DNA of 41,430 nucleotides from Ornithomonoglobus_A sp034090805 (GTDB lineage Bacteria; Bacillota; Clostridia; UBA1381): positions 1 to 41,430 of the forward strand of contig JAXDRV010000081.1 in NCBI GenBank assembly GCA_034090805.1. The letters are read 5' to 3'. Shown piece after piece: positions 7,608 through 15,551 of this stretch. The notes beneath the pieces were generated by a model. It was not told where the DNA came from. It was given only the letters and a program-made list of their open reading frames with translations, and searched no databases. Every line of letters starts with the position of its first letter. The first letter of the stretch is position 1. The position numbers and the translations under genes are program-made.

Positions 7608-8939
7608 TTACTCCAGGAAACCCTTGTAATGACGCATTGTCATCTGTGACTCAATCTGTCTTACCGTTTCAAGTGCAACTCCCTCCATAATCAGCAGCGA
7701 TGTACCGCCTATCTGAAGTGAAGGAATGTTAAATACCGCACCGATAACTACCGGCAATATTGCAATTACGCCGAGGAAGAACGCTCCGATGAGGTTCAGT
7801 CTTGACGAAACTCTGCCGATAAAGTCACTCGTCGGCTTGCCCGGTCTGATGCCCGGAATAAAGCCGCCGCTCTTCTTCATGTTATTCGACAGCTCAATCG
7901 GATTGAACTGGATTGACGAATAGAAGTATGTGAAGAAGATTATAAGCAGGAAGTATACTACTGCATATACAATGCTCGTCCATGCCGGTCCGTAACCTGC
8001 TGCCAGGCAGCCAAGTACGTAGTAACCGAGTCCCTCTGTCGGCATATTTCCTCCGCTTATGAGTCTTACGATCGTTGCGGGGAATGCCATTATGGACGAT
8101 GCGAAGATGATAGGCATAACGCCGCCCATTGCCACCTTGATGGGAATGTTTGTGCTTTGTCCGCCGTACATCTTTCTTCCGACAACACGCTTCGCGTACT
8201 GTACCGGTATTCTTCTTTCCGCATCGGAGAAGAATACAACGAATGCGATAGCCGCAACTGCCACAACTGCGATCAGCGCAACTATGATTATTCCCTTTGC
8301 GGTAACGCCCGTTCCGAGGAACTGGTTATATACCGTAACAATACCCGAAGGTATTCTCGATACGATACCCGCAAAGATCAACAGCGAAACGCCGTTGCCG
8401 AGACCCTTTTCGGTGATAAGCTCGCCTATCCATACGATAAACGCCGTACCTGCCGTAAAGGTCAGTACAATTATGAAGAACGTCAGTGCGCCGGGATTCT
8501 GAATTGCGTCAAGACCCGCCTGAGCCTTCATGTTATAAAGTGTTACGTAAAGTCCCGCACCCTGTATGAATGCAAGAACAACCGCAACGTATCTTGTGAT
8601 TTTGTTAAGCTTCTTTCTGCCTTCCACGCCTTCCTTTGCCATTCGCTCAAGAGCCGGAATTGCAACAGTCAAAAGCTGTATGATAATTGATGAGTTGATG
8701 TACGGTGAAACACCGAGCGCCATAACCGTTGCATTGGAGAAAGCGCCGCCCGTAAATACATCAAACAGGCTGAACAGGTCGGTACCGCCTGCGCCCAAAA
8801 ACGCCTGCATTGCCTCGCTGCTCAAGTAAGGTACGGGAACGTGTGCCCCGAATCTGAATACTACGAGCATGAGAATGGTGAATATAATCCTTGATCTCAA
8901 GCTGGGAATTTTCCATGCGTTTTTAAAGGTCTGGAACAT
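7608..8939 (-). CDS. secY: Protein translocase subunit SecY
   Basis: The 443-residue protein has ten predicted membrane helices and conserved SecY segments: FGAHVPVPYL near the N-terminus, GVSPYINSSIIIQLL (plug and TM2 region), GNGVSLLIFAGI, and SGGFIPGIRPG in the cytosolic loop that contacts SecA and the ribosome. It forms the lateral-gated channel with SecE and SecG, which are not in the window. It starts one base after the rplO stop, so its translation is probably coupled. Confidence 0.98.
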   Translation of the reverse strand: MFQTFKNAWKIPSLRSRIIFTILMLVVFRFGAHVPVPYLSSEAMQAFLGAGGTDLFSLFDVFTGGAFSNATVMALGVSPYINSSIIIQLLTVAIPALERMAKEGVEGRKKLNKITRYVAVVLAFIQGAGLYVTLYNMKAQAGLDAIQNPGALTFFIIVLTFTAGTAFIVWIGELITEKGLGNGVSLLIFAGIVSRIPSGIVTVYNQFLGTGVTAKGIIIVALIAVVAVAAIAFVVFFSDAERRIPVQYAKRVVGRKMYGGQSTNIPIKVAMGGVMPIIFASSIMAFPATIVRLISGGNMPTEGLGYYVLGCLAAGYGPAWTSIVYAVVYFLLIIFFTYFYSSIQFNPIELSNNMKKSGGFIPGIRPGKPTSDFIGRVSSRLNLIGAFFLGVIAILPVVIGAVFNIPSLQIGGTSLLIMEGVALETVRQIESQMTMRHYKGFLE

Positions 8940-8940
8940 A

Positions 8941-9390
8941 TTACATCACCTCAGCCTTTCCGCCTGCCTTTTCTATCTTTTCTTTGGCGGATGCGCTGTA
9001 CTTTGCCACCTTAACGGTAAGCTTCTTTGTAAGCTCGCCTCTGCCCAAAATCTTAACGCCGTCAAGAGTCTTGCTGATGATGCCGTTTGCCTTTAAGGTT
9101 TCGGCAGTTACCTCTGCTCCGTCCTCAAGCTTGTTAAGCTCCTCAACGTTTACGGATACATATTGTTTAGCAAATATATTCTTGAAGCCGCGCTTGGGCA
9201 AACGTCTGTATAACGGCATCTGACCGCCCTCGAAGCCCGGTCTTACACCGCCGCCGCTTCTTGCGTTCTGACCCTTATGACCCTTGCCCGAGGTCTTGCC
9301 CGTTCCTGAGCCGATACCTCTGCCCACTCTTTTGGGTGAGAATTTTGAGCCTTCTGCGGGCTGCAGTTCATCTAATCTCATTTGCTGCAC
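8941..9390 (-). CDS. rplO: 50S ribosomal protein L15
   Basis: The 149-residue product contains the glycine-rich N-terminal tail typical of L15 (KRVGRGIGSGTGKTSGKGHK) and FEGGQMPLYRRLPKRGF. L15 is a late assembly protein that binds 23S rRNA. It is 10 bases after rpmD and one base before secY. Confidence 0.98.
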   Translation of the reverse strand: MQQMRLDELQPAEGSKFSPKRVGRGIGSGTGKTSGKGHKGQNARSGGGVRPGFEGGQMPLYRRLPKRGFKNIFAKQYVSVNVEELNKLEDGAEVTAETLKANGIISKTLDGVKILGRGELTKKLTVKVAKYSASAKEKIEKAGGKAEVM

Positions 9391-9400
9391 CTCCTTGTCA

Positions 9401-9580
9401 TTAAAGTTCTGTAACTTCTACAAGGTGCGATACCTTGTTTATCATGCCTCTGATCTGCGGTGTATCTTCTTTTTCAACCACTGATCTGATTTTATGAAGG
9501 CCAAGAGCCTCGACAGTTGCGATCTGATCCTTTTTTCTGCCGATTGTACTTCTGACCAGTTGAATTTTTAGCTTAGCCAT
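9401..9580 (-). CDS. rpmD: 50S ribosomal protein L30
   Basis: A 59-residue frame from ATG 9580 to TAA 9401-9403 reads MAKLKIQLVRSTIGRKKDQI, then ALGLHKIRSVVEKED and GMINKVSHLVEV. This matches bacterial L30 over its whole length. GGAGG lies upstream of the start. It sits between rpsE and rplO as in other Firmicutes. Confidence 0.97.
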   Translation of the reverse strand: MAKLKIQLVRSTIGRKKDQIATVEALGLHKIRSVVEKEDTPQIRGMINKVSHLVEVTEL

Positions 9581-9593
9581 TTGTACGACCTCC

Positions 9594-10091
9594 TTAACCC
9601 TTTAATTGCTCTACTGTTTTGCCTCTGAGCTTAGCGACATTTTCTGCCTTCTTAAGCTCCGATAAGCCCTGAATTGTAGCACTTACCACGTTTCTCTTAT
9701 TGTTGGAACGCAGACACTTTGTTCTTATATCCTTTATTCCGGCAAGCTCAAGCACTGCACGTGCAGCACCGCCCGCGATAACGCCGGTACCCTGTGCGGC
9801 AGGCTTTAAAAGCACTCTGCCCGCACCGTGAACACCGATTACCTCGTGAGGTATTGTTGTGCCGGTTAAGGGAACCTCGATAAGGTTCTTCTTTGCAGCG
9901 TCTATTCCCTTTCTGATAGCGTCGGGGATTTCAGCAGCCTTACCCTGTCCGCAGCCAACGTGACCGTTTCCGTCACCGACTACAACAAGTGCGCTGAATC
10001 TCATTGTACGTCCGCCCTTTACAGTCTTGGCAACACGGTTTATCGCTACTACGTTTTCTTCCAGTTCCAATGCTGATGCGTCTATTTTCAC
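9594..10091 (-). CDS. rpsE: 30S ribosomal protein S5
   Basis: The start is GTG at 10091, with AAGGAGG 9 bases upstream, giving 165 residues beginning VKIDASALELEENVVAINRV. A longer frame upstream overlaps rplR out of frame and lacks homology, so it is rejected. The double-stranded RNA-binding domain (VKGGRTMRFSALVVVGDG) and the C-terminal S5 domain (GTGVIAGGAARAVLELAGI) are intact. S5 contributes to decoding accuracy and to mRNA unwinding at the entry tunnel. Confidence 0.97.
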   Translation of the reverse strand: MKIDASALELEENVVAINRVAKTVKGGRTMRFSALVVVGDGNGHVGCGQGKAAEIPDAIRKGIDAAKKNLIEVPLTGTTIPHEVIGVHGAGRVLLKPAAQGTGVIAGGAARAVLELAGIKDIRTKCLRSNNKRNVVSATIQGLSELKKAENVAKLRGKTVEQLKG

Positions 10092-10110
10092 TTGTCCTGT
10101 CCTCCTTCTC

Positions 10111-10470
10111 TTAGAATTCCAAGCCGCCCTCTCTTGCGCCTTCCGCAAGAGCGGCAACTCTGCCGTGATATACATATCCGCCTCTGTCAAATACGACTGT
10201 CTTGATTCCTGCAGCAAGAGCCTTTTCAGCTACTGCCTTGCCGACAGCCTTTGCAGCGTCGATGTTTCCGCCTTTGCCCTCAAAGCCCTTATCCATTGAG
10301 GAAGCGCTTACAAGAGTTACGCCCTTTGTATCATCGATTACCTGTGCGTATATGTGATTCAAGCTTCTGAATACATTCAGACGAGGTCTCTCCGCAGTTC
10401 CGGAGATGTTCTTTCTTACTCTCTGATGACGCTTTATTCTTGCAGCATTAGTATCTTTTTTCTTTATCAT
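10111..10470 (-). CDS. rplR: 50S ribosomal protein L18
   Basis: The 119-residue product shows L18 signatures RPRLNVFRSLNHIYAQVIDD and VVFDRGGYVYHGRVAALAEG. With L5 and L25 it binds 5S rRNA. AAAGGAG precedes the start. It lies 20 bases after rplF and 19 bases before rpsE. Confidence 0.98.
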   Translation of the reverse strand: MIKKKDTNAARIKRHQRVRKNISGTAERPRLNVFRSLNHIYAQVIDDTKGVTLVSASSMDKGFEGKGGNIDAAKAVGKAVAEKALAAGIKTVVFDRGGYVYHGRVAALAEGAREGGLEF

Positions 10471-10490
10471 TATACGAACACTCCTTTCAA

Positions 10491-11039
10491 TTATTTCTTC
10501 TTGCCGCCTGCTTTACCTTCTTTACGTCTGATGTGCTCATCAACGTATTTAATACCCTTGCCCTTATACGGCTCCGGCATTCTGTACTCTCTGATCTTTG
10601 CAGCGGTTGCGCCGACAACCTCTTTGTTTGCGCCCTTTACAAGGATCTTGTTCGGTGCAGGCACCTCAAGGGTTATACCCTCTTCGGGAGTGTACTCCAC
10701 AGGATGCGAGTAGCCTAAGGTTAATACAAGCTTCTTGCCCTGGAGCTGCGCTCTGTAGCCGACGCCGTTTATCTCAAGCTCCTTTGTGAAGCCTTCGGTA
10801 ACTCCGACAACCATGTTGTTTATAAGAGTTCTTGTAAGACCGTGAAGCGACTTGTGCATCTTATCCTCTGAAGGTCTTTCAACGGTTATTACTCCGTTAT
10901 CCAGCTTAACGATCATGTCGTGGTGAAGCTGTCTTGTAAGAGTGCCGTTTTTACCTTTTACTGTGATCTCGTTTGTATCACTGATCTTGACGTCTACTCC
11001 GGCAGGAACAGTGATAGGCATTCTACCTATTCTTGACAT
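10491..11039 (-). CDS. rplF: 50S ribosomal protein L6
   Basis: The 182-residue product begins MSRIGRMPITVPAGVDVKIS and ends with the C-terminal signature PEPYKGKGIKYVDEHIRRKEGKAGGKKK region. Its two tandem L6 domains bind 23S rRNA near the sarcin-ricin loop and factor-binding site. Order after rpsH is standard, with a 76-base gap in which nothing further is seen. Confidence 0.98.
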   Translation of the reverse strand: MSRIGRMPITVPAGVDVKISDTNEITVKGKNGTLTRQLHHDMIVKLDNGVITVERPSEDKMHKSLHGLTRTLINNMVVGVTEGFTKELEINGVGYRAQLQGKKLVLTLGYSHPVEYTPEEGITLEVPAPNKILVKGANKEVVGATAAKIREYRMPEPYKGKGIKYVDEHIRRKEGKAGGKKK

Positions 11040-11115
11040 AGGATTTTCCTCCTTAACTTAAATTTTCTCTGCGTATCATACTGCATTTATGGCGCAGGTT
11101 TTCAGTTTTTTCTGA

Positions 11116-11514
11116 TTACCAGATAAATGCAAGAACCTCGCCGCCGATGTTGGCCTTTCTTGCCTGCTTATCTGTCATGATACCCTTTGACGTTGATACT
11201 ATTGCGATACCCAAACCCTTTAATACTCTGGGCAGCTCGTCAGCTCCGGCATAAAATCTCAGACCGGGCTTTGATACTCTCTTAAGGCCGCTTATTACCT
11301 TTTCGTTGTTGGGGCCGTACTTTAAATTAATTCTGATAACGCCCTGCTTGCCATCCTCGATTATCTTATAGCTTTTGATGTAGCCTTCCTTGTCAAGAAT
11401 GTCAACAATCGCCTTTTTCATGTTTGACGCAGGTACGTCAACCGAATCATGCTTTGATGAATTGGCATTTCTGATTCTTGTAAGCAGGTCTGCGATAGGA
11501 TCAGTTATTTGCAT
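11116..11514 (-). CDS. rpsH: 30S ribosomal protein S8
   Basis: The 132-residue product begins MQITDPIADLLTRIRNANSS and has the C-terminal STSKGIMTDKQARK..GGEVLAFIW motif of S8. S8 nucleates the 30S central domain and in some bacteria represses spc-operon translation at rplE; no site for that was recognised here. A 67-base gap separates it from rpsN. Confidence 0.98.
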   Translation of the reverse strand: MQITDPIADLLTRIRNANSSKHDSVDVPASNMKKAIVDILDKEGYIKSYKIIEDGKQGVIRINLKYGPNNEKVISGLKRVSKPGLRFYAGADELPRVLKGLGIAIVSTSKGIMTDKQARKANIGGEVLAFIW

Positions 11515-11581
11515 TTAATTTACCTCCTTCCGAAATCTGTCACGAATTCGTACTTCTATCAAGTTGTGTGTATTCCTTTGA

Positions 11582-11767
11582 TTACCAAGAAGCCTTCTTA
11601 ACACCGGGTATCTGACCCTTGTAAGCAAGCTCTCTGAAGCAGATACGGCAAATACCGAACTTTCTCAGGTATGCGTGAGGTCTGCCGCAGATTTTGCATC
11701 TGGTGTATGCCTGTGTCGAATACTTAGGCTTTCTTTGCTGTTTTATAACCATTGCTTTTCTTGCCAT
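11582..11767 (-). CDS. rpsN: 30S ribosomal protein S14, type Z (zinc form)
   Basis: Start at ATG 11767 with AAGGAGG upstream gives 61 residues: MARKAMVIKQQRKPKYSTQA, then CKICGRPHAYLRKFGICRIC, two CxxC pairs of the zinc-binding short S14 (RpsNB-like), and the C-terminus GQIPGVKKASW. A longer in-frame start would run through rplE and is rejected. Bacteria with this form often carry a zinc-free paralog elsewhere for zinc starvation; none is in the window. Confidence 0.97.
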   Translation of the reverse strand: MARKAMVIKQQRKPKYSTQAYTRCKICGRPHAYLRKFGICRICFRELAYKGQIPGVKKASW

Positions 11768-11786
11768 GATTTTTTCCTCCTTAAAA

Positions 11787-12326
11787 CTATGAACGGAACG
11801 GAGCGCCGAAAAGTCTGAGCATTTCGCGTGCTTCCTCGTCTGTTGCTGCGGTAGTAACAAAGTTAATGTCCATACCTCTGATTTTATCGATCTGATCATA
11901 GTCAATCTCAGGGAATATCAGCTGTTCCTTAATACCAAGGGAATAATTTCCTCTGCCGTCAAAGCCGTTCGGGTTGATACCTCTGAAGTCTCTTACTCTC
12001 GGCAGCGCAACGTTGAACAGTCTGTCCATGAACTCGTACATTTTATCGGCTCTTAACGTAACCTTGCAGCCGATGTTCATGCCTTCTCTTAACTTGAAGT
12101 TAGCTACTGACTTTCTTGCCTTTGTGATAATGGGCTTCTGACCTGTTATCTTTGCCAAATCTCCGCAAGCCGCGTCGATTGCCTTGGGGTTATCCTTAGC
12201 CTCGCCCATACCAATGTTTATCACGATTTTTTCAAGCTTCGGTATCTGCATTGTTGACTTATAACCGAACTTCTCCATCAGTGCAGGAGCAACTTCTTTT
12301 ATATATTTATCTTGCATTCTACTCAT
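11787..12326 (-). CDS. rplE: 50S ribosomal protein L5
   Basis: The 179-residue product contains IPKLEKIVINIGMGEA and the GINPNGFDGRGNYSLGIKEQ block, with C-terminal GMDINFVTTA. L5 binds 5S rRNA and contacts P-site tRNA. It lies 25 bases after rplX and 19 bases before rpsN. Confidence 0.98.
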   Translation of the reverse strand: MSRMQDKYIKEVAPALMEKFGYKSTMQIPKLEKIVINIGMGEAKDNPKAIDAACGDLAKITGQKPIITKARKSVANFKLREGMNIGCKVTLRADKMYEFMDRLFNVALPRVRDFRGINPNGFDGRGNYSLGIKEQLIFPEIDYDQIDKIRGMDINFVTTAATDEEAREMLRLFGAPFRS

Positions 12327-12351
12327 TGTTAGAATTTACCTCCTCTCGAAA

Positions 12352-12675
12352 TTAATCGTTAAATGTTTCGTTACATTTTTTGCAGTATCTTACCTTTGAA
12401 CCGTCCTCAAGAACCTTGACTCCCGTTCTGGCTGCTTTACCGCACTTTGAGCAAACTCTCATAACGTTTGATGCGTCGATGGGAGCTTCCATCTTTATGA
12501 TTCCGCTCTCCTGACCCTGCATTCTTGCCTTCTGGTGCTTTGACACGATCGCAACGCCTTCAACGATTACCTTGCCCTTTTCGGGAATAGCTGTAATTAC
12601 CTTACCCTCTGCTCCCTTATCCTTACCGGCGATTACCTTTACAAGGTCGCCGCGCTTTACATGCATCTTTTTCAT
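12352..12675 (-). CDS. rplX: 50S ribosomal protein L24 with zinc-ribbon C-terminus
   Basis: The 107-residue product has the N-terminal KOW motif (HVKRGDLVKVIAGKDKGAEG) that nucleates 50S assembly. The C-terminal part carries CSKCG near residue 79 and CKKC near 98, two CxxC pairs that could bind zinc; the Bacillus subtilis protein lacks them. Such cysteine-containing L24 forms are seen in other Clostridia. ATG at 12675 has GGAGG 11 bases upstream. Confidence 0.97.
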   Translation of the reverse strand: MKKMHVKRGDLVKVIAGKDKGAEGKVITAIPEKGKVIVEGVAIVSKHQKARMQGQESGIIKMEAPIDASNVMRVCSKCGKAARTGVKVLEDGSKVRYCKKCNETFND

Positions 12676-12693
12676 TGTGTTTAGATCCTCCTA

Positions 12694-13062
12694 TTAAAGA
12701 ACTTCCGGAGCCAATGATAAAATCTTCATGTACTCTTTATCTCTTAACTCTCTGGCAACAGGGCCGAAGATACGAGTACCTCTGGGGTTTTTATCATCTC
12801 TTACGATTACTGCTGCGTTTTCGTCAAATCTTATATATGATCCGTCGGCACGTTTTGCCGGCTTTACAGTTCTTACGACAACCGCCTTTACAACGTCACC
12901 CTTTTTAACAACGCCGCCCGGTGTTGCCTTTTTAACGCTGCAAATGATTTCGTCGCCAACCTGTGCGTATCTTTTTTTGGATCCGCCCATTACTCTGATA
13001 CACATAACTTCCTTTGCGCCTGTGTTATCAGCTACTTTCAGTAGTGTCTGCTGCTGAACCAT
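12694..13062 (-). CDS. rplN: 50S ribosomal protein L14
   Basis: The 122-residue product (MVQQQTLLKVADNTGAKEVM, then GGVVKKGDVVKAVVVRT and ENAAVIVRDDKNPRGTRIFG) matches L14 over its length. L14 forms intersubunit bridges and is the docking site of the silencing factor RsfS. Spacing to rpsQ is 25 bases. Confidence 0.98.
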   Translation of the reverse strand: MVQQQTLLKVADNTGAKEVMCIRVMGGSKKRYAQVGDEIICSVKKATPGGVVKKGDVVKAVVVRTVKPAKRADGSYIRFDENAAVIVRDDKNPRGTRIFGPVARELRDKEYMKILSLAPEVL

Positions 13063-13087
13063 TTAAACTTCCTCCTTCCGGGCTATA

Positions 13088-13345
13088 TTACTTAACCTTT
13101 TCTACGATTTCAACAAGTCTCCATCTCTTATCCTTTGAGAGAGGTCTTGTTTCCATAACCTTAACCTTATCGCCAACGGAGCATACGTTCTCCTCATCGT
13201 GAGCCTTAAGCTTGTAAGTGCTCTTTACGATTTTGCCGTATAAGGGGTGCTTTTTGTTTTCCTCTATGGCTACAACGACGGTCTTATCCATCTTATTGCT
13301 TATAACCTTACCGATTTTGACCTTACGTCTGTTTCTTTCTTCCAC
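13088..13345 (-). CDS. rpsQ: 30S ribosomal protein S17
   Basis: The 85-residue OB-fold protein shows GKVISNKMDKTVVVAIE and HPLYGKIVKSTYKLKAHDE, the S17 signature, with ETRPLSKDKRWRLVEIV at the C-terminus. It binds 16S rRNA early in 30S assembly. The start at 13345 is preceded by AAAGGAGG. Confidence 0.98.
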   Translation of the reverse strand: MEERNRRKVKIGKVISNKMDKTVVVAIEENKKHPLYGKIVKSTYKLKAHDEENVCSVGDKVKVMETRPLSKDKRWRLVEIVEKVK

Positions 13346-13386
13346 TGAAGTGTCCTCCTTTCGAGACTATTACTTGCTACTAACAA

Positions 13387-13590
13387 TTACATTGCACTGC
13401 CTTGCAGTTCTCTTTCATGAATGATGGTTAAAATACGAGCGATAGTCTTTTTAACGTCACCGATTCTTTTGGGATTTTCCAACTGATTAATAGCGTTCTG
13501 AAATCTCAGGTTGAAAAGCTCCTGCTTGTATGAAGCCAGCTTCTCTTCCAGCTCAGCGGTTGATAACTCTCTTAGCTCATTTATTTTCAT
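13387..13590 (-). CDS. rpmC: 50S ribosomal protein L29
   Basis: The 67-residue helical hairpin protein has KINELRELSTAELEEKLASY and LFNLRFQNAINQLENPKRI, the L29 signature. L29 lies at the tunnel exit with L23 and helps dock SRP and trigger factor. It begins 2 bases after the rplP stop. Confidence 0.98.
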   Translation of the reverse strand: MKINELRELSTAELEEKLASYKQELFNLRFQNAINQLENPKRIGDVKKTIARILTIIHERELQGSAM

Positions 13591-13592
13591 TC

Positions 13593-14015
13593 TTACTCAC
13601 CATCCTCTGCTTCACGCTTAACAAACTTACACTTGATAGGCAGCTTGTGCATAGCAAGACGCATAGCTTCTCTTGCAACTTCCTCGGAAACGCCGGCCAT
13701 TTCGAACAAAATTCTGCCCGGCTTTACTACTGCTACCCAGTATTCGGGTGAACCCTTACCTGAACCCATTCGAGTTTCGGCAGGCTTTCTTGTTACGGGC
13801 TTGTCGGGGAATATCTTAATCCAAACCTGACCGCCACGCTTGGTGTATCTTGTCATTGCGATACGGGCTGCCTCAATCTGTCTTGAGGTTATCCAGGCAG
13901 GCTCCAATGCCTGTAAGCCAAACTCGCCGTTTGATACAACGTTACCGCGTGTTGCCTTACCCTTCATTCTGCCGCGCATTACACGTCTGTATTTTACTCT
14001 CTTAGGTAATAGCAT
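13593..14015 (-). CDS. rplP: 50S ribosomal protein L16
   Basis: The 140-residue product (MLLPKRVKYRRVMRGRMKGK, PDKPVTRKPAETRMGSGKGS) matches L16, which places the A-site tRNA elbow. Its start overlaps the rpsC stop by one base (TAATG type), so translation is coupled. The RMGSGKGSPE loop holds an Arg equivalent to the one hydroxylated in some bacteria. Confidence 0.98.
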   Translation of the reverse strand: MLLPKRVKYRRVMRGRMKGKATRGNVVSNGEFGLQALEPAWITSRQIEAARIAMTRYTKRGGQVWIKIFPDKPVTRKPAETRMGSGKGSPEYWVAVVKPGRILFEMAGVSEEVAREAMRLAMHKLPIKCKFVKREAEDGE

Positions 14016-14731
14016 TACTGTCTGCCTCCCTTCGGTCTTCTTTGTCTTCTTTCTCTCTTTTCGGGAGCGTTTGCAGCTGCTTCCTTTCTTCTGCCTTCGG
14101 CAACATTAAGGATTTCGCCCTTGTATATCCAAACCTTAACGCCTAAGATACCGTAGGTCGTCTTTGCCTCGGCAAAGCCGTAGTCGATGTCTGCTCTTAA
14201 GGTCTGAAGAGGAATTGTACCCTCGTGATACTGCTCTGTTCTTGCAATTTCAGCTCCGCCTACACGGCCTGCAACTGCTGTCTTGATACCCTTAACGCCC
14301 ATTCTCATGGCTCTGCCCATAACCTGCTTCATTGCACGTCTGAACGAAATTCTCTTTTCGAGCTGTGCTGCAATGTTCTCGGCAACGAGCTGTGCGTTTG
14401 TATCCGGGTTTCTTACCTCCATGATATTTACGTTAACTGTCTTTGAGGTAAGCTTTTCAATCTGAGCCTTAAGCTTATCGATCTCAGCGCCGCCCTTACC
14501 GATTATGATACCGGGCTTTGCAGCATGAATTGTGATGAACACTCTGTTCTGCTTTCTGTCGATAGCAATCTTGGCTACGCCTGCATCATAGCAAGCCTTC
14601 TTAACAAATTTTCTAATATTGTAATCTTCAACCAGCTGGTCTCCGAATTCCTTTTTACCGGCAAACCACTTAGAATCCCAGTCTTTTATAACTCCGACTC
14701 TAAGGCCGTGCGGATTAACCTTCTGTCCCAT
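14015..14731 (-). CDS. rpsC: 30S ribosomal protein S3
   Basis: The 238-residue product starts MGQKVNPHGLRVGVIKDWDS, has a type II KH domain with PGIIIGKGGAEIDKLK near residues 75-90, and the S3 C-terminal domain (GRVGGAEIARTEQYHEGTIP). The tail is very basic. S3 lines the mRNA entry tunnel with S4 and S5. Confidence 0.98.
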   Translation of the reverse strand: MGQKVNPHGLRVGVIKDWDSKWFAGKKEFGDQLVEDYNIRKFVKKACYDAGVAKIAIDRKQNRVFITIHAAKPGIIIGKGGAEIDKLKAQIEKLTSKTVNVNIMEVRNPDTNAQLVAENIAAQLEKRISFRRAMKQVMGRAMRMGVKGIKTAVAGRVGGAEIARTEQYHEGTIPLQTLRADIDYGFAEAKTTYGILGVKVWIYKGEILNVAEGRRKEAAANAPEKRERRQRRPKGGRQ

Positions 14732-14750
14732 TAGTTAACCTCCTTTTCTA

Positions 14751-15089
14751 TTAGTCTTCCTTTTCCTTTAATACTAAAGTGATATGGCTTGTTCTCTTTA
14801 AAATTTTGAACGCTCTGCCCTGTGCATGGGGCTGAATTCTCTTTAAAGTAGGACCCTGCGTTGCAAAGCATTCTGCAACATACAGCTTGTTCTTATCCAT
14901 ACCGTTGTTGTTCTCCGCATTCGCTATTGCTGATGCAAGAAGCTTCTTTAAATACTCACTTGCCGATTTGGGTGTGTTCTCAAGGATACCCATAGCGACC
15001 TTTGCGGGCTTGTTTCTTATCAAATCAAGCACTATCTTCACCTTTCTCGGCGAGATACGAGCGTATTTCAATACTGCGCGTGCTTCCAT
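14751..15089 (-). CDS. rplV: 50S ribosomal protein L22
   Basis: The 112-residue product contains the N-terminal globular domain (RISPRKVKIVLDLIRNKPA) and the beta-hairpin GPTLKRIQPHAQGRAFKI that lines the exit tunnel, where macrolide-resistance changes map. A 150-base gap containing a hairpin separates it from rpsS, unusually wide for this pair. Confidence 0.98.
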   Translation of the reverse strand: MEARAVLKYARISPRKVKIVLDLIRNKPAKVAMGILENTPKSASEYLKKLLASAIANAENNNGMDKNKLYVAECFATQGPTLKRIQPHAQGRAFKILKRTSHITLVLKEKED

Positions 15090-15181
15090 GTCGAAAATCC
15101 TCCTTCCGATATATTGATTATATCTTTGTAAGTTCTAAAAATCTTGTTATACCAAAGCCTCAAACAGCCTGAATAATTCCG

Positions 15182-15232
15182 TTCGGTACGGTATCTCTCC
15201 GAAGCTGACGGGGAAAATACCGGCAAACCGAA
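15182..15232 (-). other. Imperfect hairpin in the rpsS-rplV spacer
   Basis: TTCGG (15182-15186) pairs with CCGAA (15228-15232), and CGGTAT (15189-15194) pairs with ATACCG (15217-15222), with a loop of about 22 bases. It starts just after the rpsS stop in the transcript. No T-run follows, so a terminator is unlikely; an RNA stability or processing role is possible but unproved. Confidence 0.45.
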
Positions 15233-15239
15233 AGCGTAA

Positions 15240-15512
15240 TTATTTGCTTGTCTTGGCTCCTGCGTGTCCCTTGTAAGTTCTTGTCGGAGCGAATTCGCCC
15301 AGTCTGTGACCTACCATATCCTCACTGATGAATACGGGAACATGCTTTCTGCCGTCGTGAACAGCTATTGTATGACCTACCATTTCAGGGAATATTGTGG
15401 AAGCTCTTGACCATGTCTTAACAACCTTCTTTTCGTTTGCTGCGTTCATGGCGTCTATTCTGCTCATAAGACGCTCCTCAACGAAAGGTCCCTTTTTAAG
15501 TGATCTACCCAT
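15240..15512 (-). CDS. rpsS: 30S ribosomal protein S19
   Basis: The 90-residue product begins MGRSLKKGPFVEERLMSRID and contains STIFPEMVGHTIAVHDGRKH and GHRLGEFAPTR, full S19. It forms a complex with S13 in the 30S head. GGAGG is upstream of the start; rplB ends 39 bases before. Confidence 0.98.
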   Translation of the reverse strand: MGRSLKKGPFVEERLMSRIDAMNAANEKKVVKTWSRASTIFPEMVGHTIAVHDGRKHVPVFISEDMVGHRLGEFAPTRTYKGHAGAKTSK

Positions 15513-15551
15513 GTATATGCTCCTCCTTTCAGGATTATAGCGTAAATTCGA

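Noticed and set aside
10092..10217. N-terminal extension of S5 upstream of the GTG at 10091
   Set aside because: It overlaps rplR in another frame, has no ribosome-binding site and no S5 homology; GTG 10091 has AAGGAGG at the right distance.
11768..11905. Longer start for S14 giving a 107-residue protein
   Set aside because: The extension lies within rplE; ATG 11767 with AAGGAGG gives the exact 61-residue type Z length.
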